A stretch of 64,000 nucleotides of DNA from Rhizobium sp. CF080 (lineage in GTDB: Bacteria; Pseudomonadota; Alphaproteobacteria; Rhizobiales; Rhizobiaceae), in the NCBI RefSeq assembly GCF_000282095.2, contig NZ_AKKC02000004.1, positions 1,736,001 to 1,800,000 on the forward strand, written 5' to 3'. Below, one piece after another: positions 35,482 to 42,718 of the stretch. Made by a program: the position numbers and the translations under genes. Below the pieces are notes generated by a model. That model searched no databases, was not told the DNA's origin, and saw nothing but the letters and a program-made list of their open reading frames with translations. The number at the start of each line of letters is the position of its first letter. The first letter of the stretch is position 1.

Positions 35482-36735
35482 ATGCGGACAGTGGCTATGT
35501 CTTTAGGTAAACTCGGTCACCTCAGGGAAAAGAACCGACCACACTTAAGCTTCGTCGGGCTGGTGTGCCTGATGTTGATTGGGTGCACCACGGCCCGGGA
35601 ACCGTATTCGGAGGCAGACGCGAATAAGGCGCAAATCGCGGGATTTGAAAACGTCCGCGCTCCCTTGGACGGCGAACTCAGCGTCTTTGTTAAGAAGAAG
35701 TTCCAAAGGACGCGGCCTGACGTACCCCTGAAATATCTTGCGATCTCTGGCGGTGGAGCGGGAGGTGCGTTTTCAGTCGGCGTTCTCAAGGCTTGGTCAG
35801 AGCGCGGCGATCGACCGACCTTTGATCTCGTCAGCGGCGTCAGCACTGGAGCCTTGATTGCGCCTTTTGCGTTCTTAGGGCCGAAATATGACTCAGTCTT
35901 GGAGCATCTCTACACGAGCGGCGTGGCGGCAGAGCTGATCGACCGAAAATTTATCGTAAGGGGCCTGTTGGGTGAAAGCCTCTATTATCAAAAGCCGTTG
36001 AGGCAGATGGTGGAGATGTATGTAGACCAACCTCTCCTTGATGAAATTTCCGCGGAGTACCGGAAGGGACGCAATTTGTTTGTCCTGACGACGAACCTCG
36101 ATACTCAGCGTGCTGTCCTTTGGAACATGGGCGCCATTGCGAACAGCTCTCAACCGGACGCGCTCAGCCTATTCCGGAATGTCCTGATCGCGTCAGCAAG
36201 TATCCCGGGGGCCTTTCCCGCGGTGCGGATCAAAGCAGTGGTTGACGGGCGGCCCATCGTCGAGATGCATTCCGACGGAGGCCCGTCCGCTCAGATTATG
36301 ACCGTGCCGGAAGCTATCTTGTCAGACGTCAGCCTACCAGTTCCTGCGGGAGTTCGCGGATCCGACATGTATCTATTGATCAACAATACTTTGACTCCTG
36401 AGTTTTCTGTCACCGCGAACTCGACCCTTTCGGTCAGCACGCGCGCATACTCGATCCTCGTGAAGTCCCAGACCCGCCAGTCACTGTATGCCGTCTACGA
36501 ATATTGCCGCCGAGTTGGGATCGGATTCCATATGGCCGCTATCGACGTTGCAGTGCCCTATACTATGAGCGACCCTTTCAACAACGACTACATGAGGGCT
36601 GTTTTCAAGATTGGCTATGACAGGATGTCGAACGGGCGGTTGTGGCGAGATCGACCTGTCTTTCCCTCCATGGCTAGTAGCGGGAGCCCCTTATTCGAAC
36701 CGAAGATGGTTCAGCAACCTGCCGGCGTGCGCTGA
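35482..36735 (+). CDS. Patatin-like phospholipase lipoprotein
   Basis: A 417-residue patatin. Lipoprotein signal ends LIGC (Cys near residue 35). The catalytic set is complete: the oxyanion loop SGGGAGGAFSVG near 92, nucleophile Ser in GVSTG near 120 and the dyad Asp in SDGGPSA near 265. It would hydrolyse acyl lipids at the cell envelope. GGAGA precedes ATG 35482, only 30 bp after the pump gene, so it most likely belongs to the same Cpx-controlled operon. A phospholipase lipoprotein at the end of an RND operon is unusual. Confidence 0.88.
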   Translation: MRTVAMSLGKLGHLREKNRPHLSFVGLVCLMLIGCTTAREPYSEADANKAQIAGFENVRAPLDGELSVFVKKKFQRTRPDVPLKYLAISGGGAGGAFSVGVLKAWSERGDRPTFDLVSGVSTGALIAPFAFLGPKYDSVLEHLYTSGVAAELIDRKFIVRGLLGESLYYQKPLRQMVEMYVDQPLLDEISAEYRKGRNLFVLTTNLDTQRAVLWNMGAIANSSQPDALSLFRNVLIASASIPGAFPAVRIKAVVDGRPIVEMHSDGGPSAQIMTVPEAILSDVSLPVPAGVRGSDMYLLINNTLTPEFSVTANSTLSVSTRAYSILVKSQTRQSLYAVYEYCRRVGIGFHMAAIDVAVPYTMSDPFNNDYMRAVFKIGYDRMSNGRLWRDRPVFPSMASSGSPLFEPKMVQQPAGVR

Positions 36736-37036
36736 GACCGAAGCTTGTACCGTCGGGAGTTTTCCGGCACAGCGGGCGCTTGCCGATCACGGGCAGATCA
36801 TGTTGTCGGCATCCGGCAAGGCATCGGATGTCATCGAAAGTTTTCGTGTCGGTAAAAGCGGGGTGGTACGCGTCGGTGGCACGCCGTTTTTCATGGATGC
36901 ACTGATCGCAGGCATAATCGCCGAGTTCCAGAACTTGAACCCAGATGCGCGGGTCGACCGGAGTTGCGGCTACTTCCCTGATCTGCGTGCGGCGCTTCAT
37001 GCCGATCAGATCGACCTAGGCTCAGGACTCGTTAAA

Positions 37037-37426
37037 TCACATCCAGAAGATGACGGCTGCAGCGATGCATATGCTTGAGAAATAGGTGTGTGCGCAGCGG
37101 TCGTATCTGGGGTGAATCCGCCTCCAGTCCTTGAGCCTGCCGAACATGTTTTCGATCTTGTGGCGCTTTTTGTAGAGCGTCGGATCATGTGGGATGACGC
37201 TCTTGCGGTTTGCCCGAGATGGAATGCAGGCCGTGATCTTGCGTGCGGCCAAGGCGTCTCGAAACCAGTCGGCGTCATAGCCCTTGTCGGCCAATAGGGT
37301 CTTGGCCTTGGGAAAGGCGGCGAGCATTTTCGCTGCCCCTTTGTAGTCGCTCATCTGCCCTTCGCTCAGAAGCAGGATGAGCGGTCGACCATGACCATCG
37401 CAGACGGCATGCAGCTTGGAGTTCAA
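37037..37426 (-). CDS. IS5/IS427 transposase, second frame (OrfB)
   Basis: A 129-residue frame with the catalytic C-terminal parts of an IS5 DDE transposase: LLADKGYDADWFRDALAAR and YKKRHKIENMFGRLKDWRRI (the conserved Y-(2)-R-(3)-E-(6)-K signature). It is expressed as a fusion by a -1 slip from the upstream frame. Confidence 0.88.
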   Translation of the reverse strand: MNSKLHAVCDGHGRPLILLLSEGQMSDYKGAAKMLAAFPKAKTLLADKGYDADWFRDALAARKITACIPSRANRKSVIPHDPTLYKKRHKIENMFGRLKDWRRIHPRYDRCAHTYFSSICIAAAVIFWM

Positions 37427-37791
37427 TCCACCTTTGGTGCGTCCGATACGTCGGGGAACATCCCCTTTTTTAGCAGACTGGCTGCGGTGCGGTGGGCTTT
37501 CAAGTGGGTCGCGTCGATCATCAACTGCTCGGGCCTGCCGCGTCTAGCGGTCAGTTCGGCCAAAATCCGGTTGAACACGCCGAGCCTGCTCCAGCGGATG
37601 AAGCGGTTGTAGATCGTCTTGTGCGGGCCATATTCCTTGGGCGCGTCGCGCCACCGTAGCCCGTTGGGTAAAACGAAAATAATGCCGCTCAAAATCAGTC
37701 GATCGTCAACGCGCGGAATACCGTGGGACAGCGGGAAGTACGGCTCGATCCGACGCATCTGCGCCTCCGACAACAACAGCAAATCACTCAT
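37423..37791 (-). CDS. IS5/IS427 transposase, first frame (OrfA)
   Basis: A 122-residue frame (MSDLLLLSEAQMRRIEPYFP..., GLRWRDAPKEYGPHKTIYNR, first catalytic Asp in LMIDATHLKAHRT). Near its end the run of six A then four G (sense strand) is a slippery site: a -1 shift converts KKGMFPD into KKGDVPRRIGRTKGGLNSKL and enters OrfB. Programmed frameshifting is known for this group. Confidence 0.88.
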   Translation of the reverse strand: MSDLLLLSEAQMRRIEPYFPLSHGIPRVDDRLILSGIIFVLPNGLRWRDAPKEYGPHKTIYNRFIRWSRLGVFNRILAELTARRGRPEQLMIDATHLKAHRTAASLLKKGMFPDVSDAPKVD

Positions 37792-38462
37792 CGCAGGGCT
37801 CCTTTCGATCCGAATGAATCAAAGCCACCGCGACGCTGCAAGCTATTTAATGGCTCCTGAGCCTAGCCATTTGCCCGATCAATATACTCGACGAGGGTTC
37901 AGGACTCAAGTTCAAGCAAATCCTCCCGGGACGCAATGTCGTCCCTGCCGGGTCACTCATCCGCTGTTGTTAAAGCGGCGACCGCAGCCCCCTCACCTCC
38001 TCGATTTTCCCTGGATCGCGCCACCCCCCGGCAGTCCGCTGCTTGCCGACCTGCGCAGGATGCAGCTCTCTTTCGCCTCGAAAATCAAGATCCGCTATTC
38101 GGGAGGCTCGTTGATGAGTGTCATCAACTATATGAAGCGGCAGACGCGTTGCCGATCATGCCCCACAGCGTGGTCTTTGCGCTCCGCAATGATAAGTCAG
38201 TCACGGCACTGCCGATCACGATTCCCCACCCTGAGCGGGCGCTTGGGCTTTTGAAACGTTCTGACGCGTCGCGTGTGCCTTCCGTTGAGCGGTTTGCCGG
38301 CCATATCCAGTCATCCTTTGAAGACTTAAGGCACCTGATCAAACGCCACGAACAAGCCGTCGTCTGGGGAGCTTGAATGGTAGCTGACAGACAGGAGGCG
38401 CCCCTTTCCAACCCGATGGAACTGCACGACCTTCGTTCGATGAAGAACATCAAGATCCAAAT

Positions 38463-38498
38463 TTTACCCAACTTTACCCGACCTTTGCAGCACTTAAC
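38463..38498 (+). promoter_or_regulatory. CpxR-like quartet element B
   Basis: TTTAC 38463, TTTAC 38473, TTTGC 38484, TTAAC 38494, spacing 10, 11, 10. A -10-like GCCTAT begins at 38507, 17 bp after the third repeat. The gene downstream starts at 38584. Confidence 0.78.
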
Positions 38499-38583
38499 AT
38501 TCGTTCGCCTATTCTTTTGATCGAATCGCTAGTTGCTACCCCTCCCCTGAGCTGACGTCAGGGCGGACCAAAGAGTGTCAACG

Positions 38584-38826
38584 ATGAGAATGAAATGGGC
38601 TTCAATCCCTCTGATGATCGCAGCGCTTGCCTTCGTCCTTTATGTCGGCGGCATCGACCGGCGGGAACGCATCGCTCGCTACCCATGCAGTCTCGATTCG
38701 GAGGGTCGGTGCAACGGGCCATTGTCGATGATGCCAACCGGCAAGCTGCCTCAGCCAGGTGATAACTGGTATAGCTGGACAAGCGGAACTCTGAGCGTCC
38801 TTCCCAGGCAACTCCTTCCAAACTGA
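38584..38826 (+). CDS. Small membrane-anchored protein behind quartet element B
   Basis: An 80-residue protein with an N-terminal membrane anchor or signal (MRMKWASIPLMIAALAFVLY) and a short periplasmic domain with two Cys (YPCSLDSEGRC) and a WYSWTSGTLSV motif. The latter faintly resembles YWIQCSCSSGTLAV in the protein at 39004. A GTG at 38575 in the same frame is a possible earlier start. The quartet element 85 bases upstream suggests Cpx-type control. Function unknown. Confidence 0.6.
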   Translation: MRMKWASIPLMIAALAFVLYVGGIDRRERIARYPCSLDSEGRCNGPLSMMPTGKLPQPGDNWYSWTSGTLSVLPRQLLPN

Positions 38827-38920
38827 TTTTTCCCCTCTTGCTGCTGTGTGAGGCCACATCCGCGGCGGCGGTATCGGCTCGCGCATGGCCGGTGGGCACC
38901 CTTTCGAAAGCCTCGGCTCT

Positions 38921-38956
38921 TTTACCCAATTTTACCTAGCCTTTACGCTGCTTAAC
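38921..38956 (+). promoter_or_regulatory. CpxR-like quartet element C
   Basis: TTTAC 38921, TTTAC 38931, TTTAC 38942, TTAAC 38952, spacing 10, 11, 10; GCTACT at 38966-38971 could be the -10. ATG of the next gene is at 39004. Confidence 0.8.
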
Positions 38957-39003
38957 ATTGGACCCGCTACTTAAATTAGCGACCCAACTATGGAGCCAGT
39001 CGA

Positions 39004-39360
39004 ATGCATAGCGGACTGCACACATCCAATTCGCTAAGAGGCCTTCCTCCGCGCCGAGGCGTAAAGCATCTGTTCAGGAGCCGGCTGATTCTCCTGATCA
39101 CAGGGATGCTCGCTCCTGTCCTGCCGACGGCAACATTCGCTGACGGCGGCGCAACCGAGACCACTCCGCTGTTCCAGGTCGGCTCTAGAGCCTCTGACGC
39201 AGGCACGGGGTATTCTCTATTTAGAGGACCGCTGCACGGCTCTAAAGACTATTGGATTCAGTGCTCCTGTTCGAGCGGGACATTGGCCGTCAAATCCTGT
39301 CCTTCGTTGAGCTACAAGTGTTTTTGCGCTGACCAGCCCGCGATATCTTGCAACCAATGA
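39004..39360 (+). CDS. Small Cys-rich secreted protein
   Basis: A 118-residue protein with a long basic leader and a hydrophobic core at about 28-43 (LILLITGMLAPVLPTATFA), so the mature part is about 70 residues. The C-terminus is Cys-rich (DYWIQCSCSSGTLAVKSC, then YKCFCADQPAISC), seven Cys in the last 36 residues, suggesting disulfides. Its stop overlaps the ATG of a polysaccharide-export gene (ATGA), so the two are translationally coupled. It lies 47 bases behind quartet element C. I know no family for it. Confidence 0.65.
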   Translation: MHSGLHTSNSLRGLPPRRGVKHLFRSRLILLITGMLAPVLPTATFADGGATETTPLFQVGSRASDAGTGYSLFRGPLHGSKDYWIQCSCSSGTLAVKSCPSLSYKCFCADQPAISCNQ

Positions 39361-40664
39361 TTTGCCTGCCGCGTAACCTCGCTATTCTTGATTCCCCCCG
39401 CTCCAGGAGCTGCGGCTCAACAAGGCTACCGTCGGCAAATGGCGGTGCACCAGCGTCTTGCAATCGCAAGCGCTTCGCACCTTTCTTCACGGCGGCGATT
39501 TTTTCTTGCCGACAGCTAATGCTGTCGGTTCCCTTGGGGCTTTGTGGCTGCGAGGTATTTTCCTCCTCAGCTCTCAAGGAAGCCGCCCTCGTGAAGGATG
39601 CCGGCCGGCGGGCATCCGAGCTGAAACGACCATCCCCTACGATCTTCGAAGCCGTTGAAGTGGACCTGCGGATTACCGAGATTGTCGAAAGGCACAATCA
39701 AACTGTCCACTGGGCCGGAATCCGCGACGCAGCGCTGCTCGTGCCGCGTTTAGGTACTGGAGACGAGTTAAGCGTTGAAATCTTCGAAGCGTCTTCCCAC
39801 GGACTGTTTTCCAGCGGTAGGAAGAAATCGATCTCTTTTGACGTCGAGGTATCCGACAAAGGCACCATCGACGTCCCTTATGCCGGGGCGGTTGTGGTCG
39901 CAAACTCCACTCCGGAAGAGGCACGTCAAGCGGTGCGTCGTGCTCTGGTCAACAAAGCGGTCGACCCGGACGTCGTTCTGGGAATCAGGCAAGTCCGATC
40001 ACGCCCTATTACCGTCGCAGGCGACGTCGCGCATTCTGGCGTACTGCAGCTGCCAATGATCCCGGAACGCCTTACCCAGACGCTTGCAAGAGCCGGGGGA
40101 AGCCAACATGCGCCGTTTCAATCGACGATAACGTTGGTGAGGGGAAAAACGGTCGTGGCCATGAGCCTTCAATCCATCATCGAGACGCCTTCGCAGAACT
40201 TGCACCTGATCCCTAATGACAAAATCTTCGTGTCGTTCCGGCAGGGGAGCTTTATTGCCATGGGCGCCGCACGAGCTGACCGCTACCAGCTGCCAGCAAG
40301 AGACGTCAGTCTTTTGGAGGCAATTGCTCTTGCAAGTGGCAGCAGCGACAAGCTTTCGACCGCCAAAGCTTTCTTCCTCTTCCGACTTGAAGACGAAACC
40401 ACGGTAGAGGCGATCATAGGAAAGCCAAAATTCAGTTCACTCCGCTCTATCGGTTATTCCCCGAATTCGGAAGGCCGATACCCGTTCGTATATATCTTTC
40501 ATGCCGGTTCTGCCGGCAATCTGTTTGTCGGCCAGAGGTTCAAGGTCGTAAACGGCGACGTACTCTATTTTTCAGGTCATCCCGATCAAGACAACGGCGG
40601 ACTTGGAGTGATCTTTGCGCAAAGCCTAACGCTCGCCTCGAAAGCCGCGTCAGTGAGCGACTAA
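39357..40664 (+). CDS. Polysaccharide export protein (Wza/ExoF type)
   Basis: A protein of up to 435 residues. The poly-export domain (LLVPRLGTGDELSVEIFEAS near residue 125) is followed by SLBB-type repeats (RPITVAGDVAHSGVLQLP near 220 and GSFIAMGAARADRYQLPA near 300). It would form the outer-membrane exit of a capsule or exopolysaccharide. The start is uncertain: ATG 39357 couples to the previous stop but gives a long odd N-terminus before a lipobox-like LGLCGC near residue 70; ATG 39519 lies directly before that lipobox but yields a very short signal. Confidence 0.78.
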   Translation: MICLPRNLAILDSPRSRSCGSTRLPSANGGAPASCNRKRFAPFFTAAIFSCRQLMLSVPLGLCGCEVFSSSALKEAALVKDAGRRASELKRPSPTIFEAVEVDLRITEIVERHNQTVHWAGIRDAALLVPRLGTGDELSVEIFEASSHGLFSSGRKKSISFDVEVSDKGTIDVPYAGAVVVANSTPEEARQAVRRALVNKAVDPDVVLGIRQVRSRPITVAGDVAHSGVLQLPMIPERLTQTLARAGGSQHAPFQSTITLVRGKTVVAMSLQSIIETPSQNLHLIPNDKIFVSFRQGSFIAMGAARADRYQLPARDVSLLEAIALASGSSDKLSTAKAFFLFRLEDETTVEAIIGKPKFSSLRSIGYSPNSEGRYPFVYIFHAGSAGNLFVGQRFKVVNGDVLYFSGHPDQDNGGLGVIFAQSLTLASKAASVSD

Positions 40665-40783
40665 CATGGCATGCCGTCAACGAAACCGGATGTTTCCATT
40701 GGGATTACGATCCCTCATTGGGGGAGGTCAACTCCGCAAGAACCAGCCAATTAGTGGGAAGATAGCATGCTCTCGAATCTCGA

Positions 40784-41401
40784 TCAGCGCAGCTCCTCCA
40801 TTCGTTCGATAGAACGAGAAAATCCTCTGAAGGAGACCCGGAAGACCAGGTCTTCATTTGAGGCAAAGGAGGTGGCGCTGATCATAAGACCTTGTGCAGC
40901 TTTCATGATGTTCAAGTTGATGTTGGACATTCTGAGAAGAACAAGGCAGCCGTCAGGTAGACAGGTCGCAACACCTGCATGTTGTTCGGCGGGTTGCGTG
41001 TCGAGTTTTAAGCGCACGCCCTCAGATAAGTTTAGGCCGAGCGGCATCCTGATCAGTACTCTCGTGCCCCCCTCTTCAGAAGGGTAGACCTGAATTGCAA
41101 ACACAACCATGCCCGTCTTCGGATCTTCATGAAATTGACTCGCGGCGCATCGCTTGCCGGCATCGACGACTATGCACTCAACCCCCCAGTCGTCGTATTT
41201 TTCTTTTACCCCACTCTCGCCGTTCAGGAGCTGTTCGGTCGAGGCCTCCGTTCTGGCGCGGCGATCAGTCTCACCGGAGGCTTTATGTCCTCTTTCCAAT
41301 CGCCATGAAGGCCCATCCATGGTTCTTCGTTCGGCCGCTCCTTCTGCAGCCAAACTAGGGAACAAGAATAGTGCGAATACACTCATCAGCCTTAGTAGCA
41401 A
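40784..41401 (-). CDS. IalB-family (invasion-associated locus B) protein, copy 1
   Basis: A 205-residue exported protein. TTG 41399-41401 is taken as start because GGGAGGA lies 6 bases upstream and gives a basic residue before the signal core (MLLRLMSVFALFLFPSLAAE). The IalB core runs from about residue 65: KYDDWGVECIVVDAGKRCAA, MVVFAIQVYPSEEGG, IRMPLGLNLSEGVRLKLD and CLPDGCLVLLRMS. The paired Cys are characteristic. IalB proteins are periplasmic or outer-membrane and linked to host-cell or envelope fitness. Divergent from the regulator at 41635; a paralogue is at 48206. Confidence 0.88.
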   Translation of the reverse strand: MLLRLMSVFALFLFPSLAAEGAAERRTMDGPSWRLERGHKASGETDRRARTEASTEQLLNGESGVKEKYDDWGVECIVVDAGKRCAASQFHEDPKTGMVVFAIQVYPSEEGGTRVLIRMPLGLNLSEGVRLKLDTQPAEQHAGVATCLPDGCLVLLRMSNINLNIMKAAQGLMISATSFASNEDLVFRVSFRGFSRSIERMEELR

Positions 41402-41634
41402 ACAGGATCCTCCCGAAGGTACTCACTCGAGGGTCTATAGTCACCCTATTCGTAGTTCCGGCGTCGCTCTTGGGTCTTCGACCTTCGTCCTCGACTACCA
41501 GGCGCCATACTCAGGTTACGGATTTTATCAGCACAGGTTTTCTCAGCGATGTCAGAACATTTCTGGAGGTTTCCCATTGGAAAAACTCAGCCTGAAGCTC
41601 GCCGTGAGTTCGGAAATTATCAAAGGTGAACAGT

Positions 41635-42396
41635 ATGGACCATATCCTAATCGTCGATGACGACCCCGAGATCCGAAGGCTGTTAGCGCGATATCTTTCA
41701 GATCAAGGGTTTCGTGTTACTGCGGCGGCAAGCCGCCGGGAATGCGACAGGTGGATCGACACCAGCAGACCCGACCTTATCGTACTTGACGTATTGCTTC
41801 CGGACGGTTCCGGCCTAGATATCTGCAAGAACTTGCGCGCGAGCCGGTCCCACATTCCCGTTATCCTGCTGACCGCATTGAAGGAGGAGGTTGATCGCAT
41901 CATTGGCCTGGAATTCGGAGCAGACGACTATCTTAGTAAGCCATTCAATCCGCGAGAACTAACTGCAAGGATCAGGGCAGTCTTGCGTCGAGCGGCTCAC
42001 GCCAAGAGCGCCGAGAGCGAAGCCAGAGTCTTTAGCTTCGCAGAATTCATCGCCGACACGGGCACGCGGCGGGTTCACAAGTTCTTCGGCGCCGAAATCG
42101 AGTTGACCGGAGCCGAGTTCGACCTTTTAGTGGTCTTCCTGGAGAAGCCGGGCCGCCTGCTGTCACGAGATCGCTTGCTTGACCTGACTCAAGGGCGCAA
42201 GAGCGAACCTATGGAACGGTCGATCGATGTGCTGGTAAGCAGGCTGCGGCGCAAGCTCGGCCAAACCGAAGCCGGCCCCTTGTTCCGGACGATCCGAAAC
42301 GGCGGTTACCAACTCACCGTTCCGGTTAAGGCAGGCATTCCGGACGGCGGTGCCAGCGTTACCGCTCTTGCAAGCGGAAAAGCTCACTCCAGATAA
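41635..42396 (+). CDS. OmpR-family response regulator (paralogue 2)
   Basis: A 253-residue regulator starting at ATG 41635 (AAAGGTGA site). Receiver: DDD at 9-11 region, Asp in IVLDVLLPDGSG, Lys in SKPFNPRE; winged-helix with FRTIRNGGYQLTVPV. It is nearly collinear with the regulators at 13801 and 46882. There is no kinase gene next to it, so it may be driven by the kinase at 45635. It is divergent from an IalB-family gene. Confidence 0.92.
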   Translation: MDHILIVDDDPEIRRLLARYLSDQGFRVTAAASRRECDRWIDTSRPDLIVLDVLLPDGSGLDICKNLRASRSHIPVILLTALKEEVDRIIGLEFGADDYLSKPFNPRELTARIRAVLRRAAHAKSAESEARVFSFAEFIADTGTRRVHKFFGAEIELTGAEFDLLVVFLEKPGRLLSRDRLLDLTQGRKSEPMERSIDVLVSRLRRKLGQTEAGPLFRTIRNGGYQLTVPVKAGIPDGGASVTALASGKAHSR

Positions 42397-42526
42397 GCCC
42401 GCAGTCGAAAGGGGCTTGTAGGCTACCATTTCCGGCGCCTGCGGCTGCATCTATCATCAGCCGAAGTCGCACGGTCAACTAATGGCCGTCACGCCGTCAG
42501 CACGCCACTGAACAGATCGAATCGAA

Positions 42527-42562
42527 TTTACCTAACTTTACATGCACTTTACCGCGCTTAAC
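42527..42562 (+). promoter_or_regulatory. CpxR-like quartet element D
   Basis: TTTAC 42527, TTTAC 42537, TTTAC 42548, TTAAC 42558, spacing 10, 11, 10; GCTATC at 42572-42577 could be the -10. The nearest gene is the NodT-type protein at 42711. Confidence 0.8.
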
Positions 42563-42610
42563 GTTGGCTTCGCTATCCAGAACTCACCGTCCCTTGTTCT
42601 GGAGTCGACC

Positions 42611-42718
42611 GTGCTGATCACCGATCGGAAATTTCCCTCAAGGCCTCGCTGCCCGCTTGTGGCCATCATTCCCGTCTCCTGGTTGACTACGCTCAGTTCA
42701 GGTGACCGACATGCATGA
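42611..42718 (+). other. Possible leader peptide ORF in the 5' region of the NodT-type gene
   Basis: GTG 42611 after a GGAG opens a 35-codon frame (MLITDRKFPSRPRCPLVAII...) whose TGA at 42716-42718 overlaps the start region of the downstream gene. A 7-bp hairpin (CCAGAAC / GTTCTGG) lies just before it. Evidence for translation is weak. Confidence 0.25.

Larger units (their letters stand above)
37020..37862 (-). mobile_element. IS5-family element (IS427 type), 843 bp, complete
   Basis: Inverted ends GCTCAGGACTCGTTAAAT (left) and, on the complementary strand, GCTCAGGAGCCATTAAAT (right), 15 of 18 identical, flanked by a 4-bp CTAG target duplication (37016-37019 and 37863-37866). It carries two overlapping leftward transposase frames. 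The CTAG target preference and size fit the IS427 subgroup of IS5. Confidence 0.93.
36740..38376 (+). pseudogene. LysR-family regulator, broken by IS5 insertion and frameshifts
   Basis: The left part (ALADHGQIMLSASGKASDVI ... LHADQIDL) and the right part (AICPINILDEGSGLKFKQIL ...) are one LysR effector domain: excising the IS and one CTAG copy makes them continuous and in frame. After GRNVV the frame shifts to THPLLLKRRPQPPHLLDFPW, then again near 38140 to LPIMPHSVVFALRNDKSVTA, ending at 38376. The DNA-binding N-terminus is missing, so the gene was already truncated at its 5' side. Confidence 0.85.
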
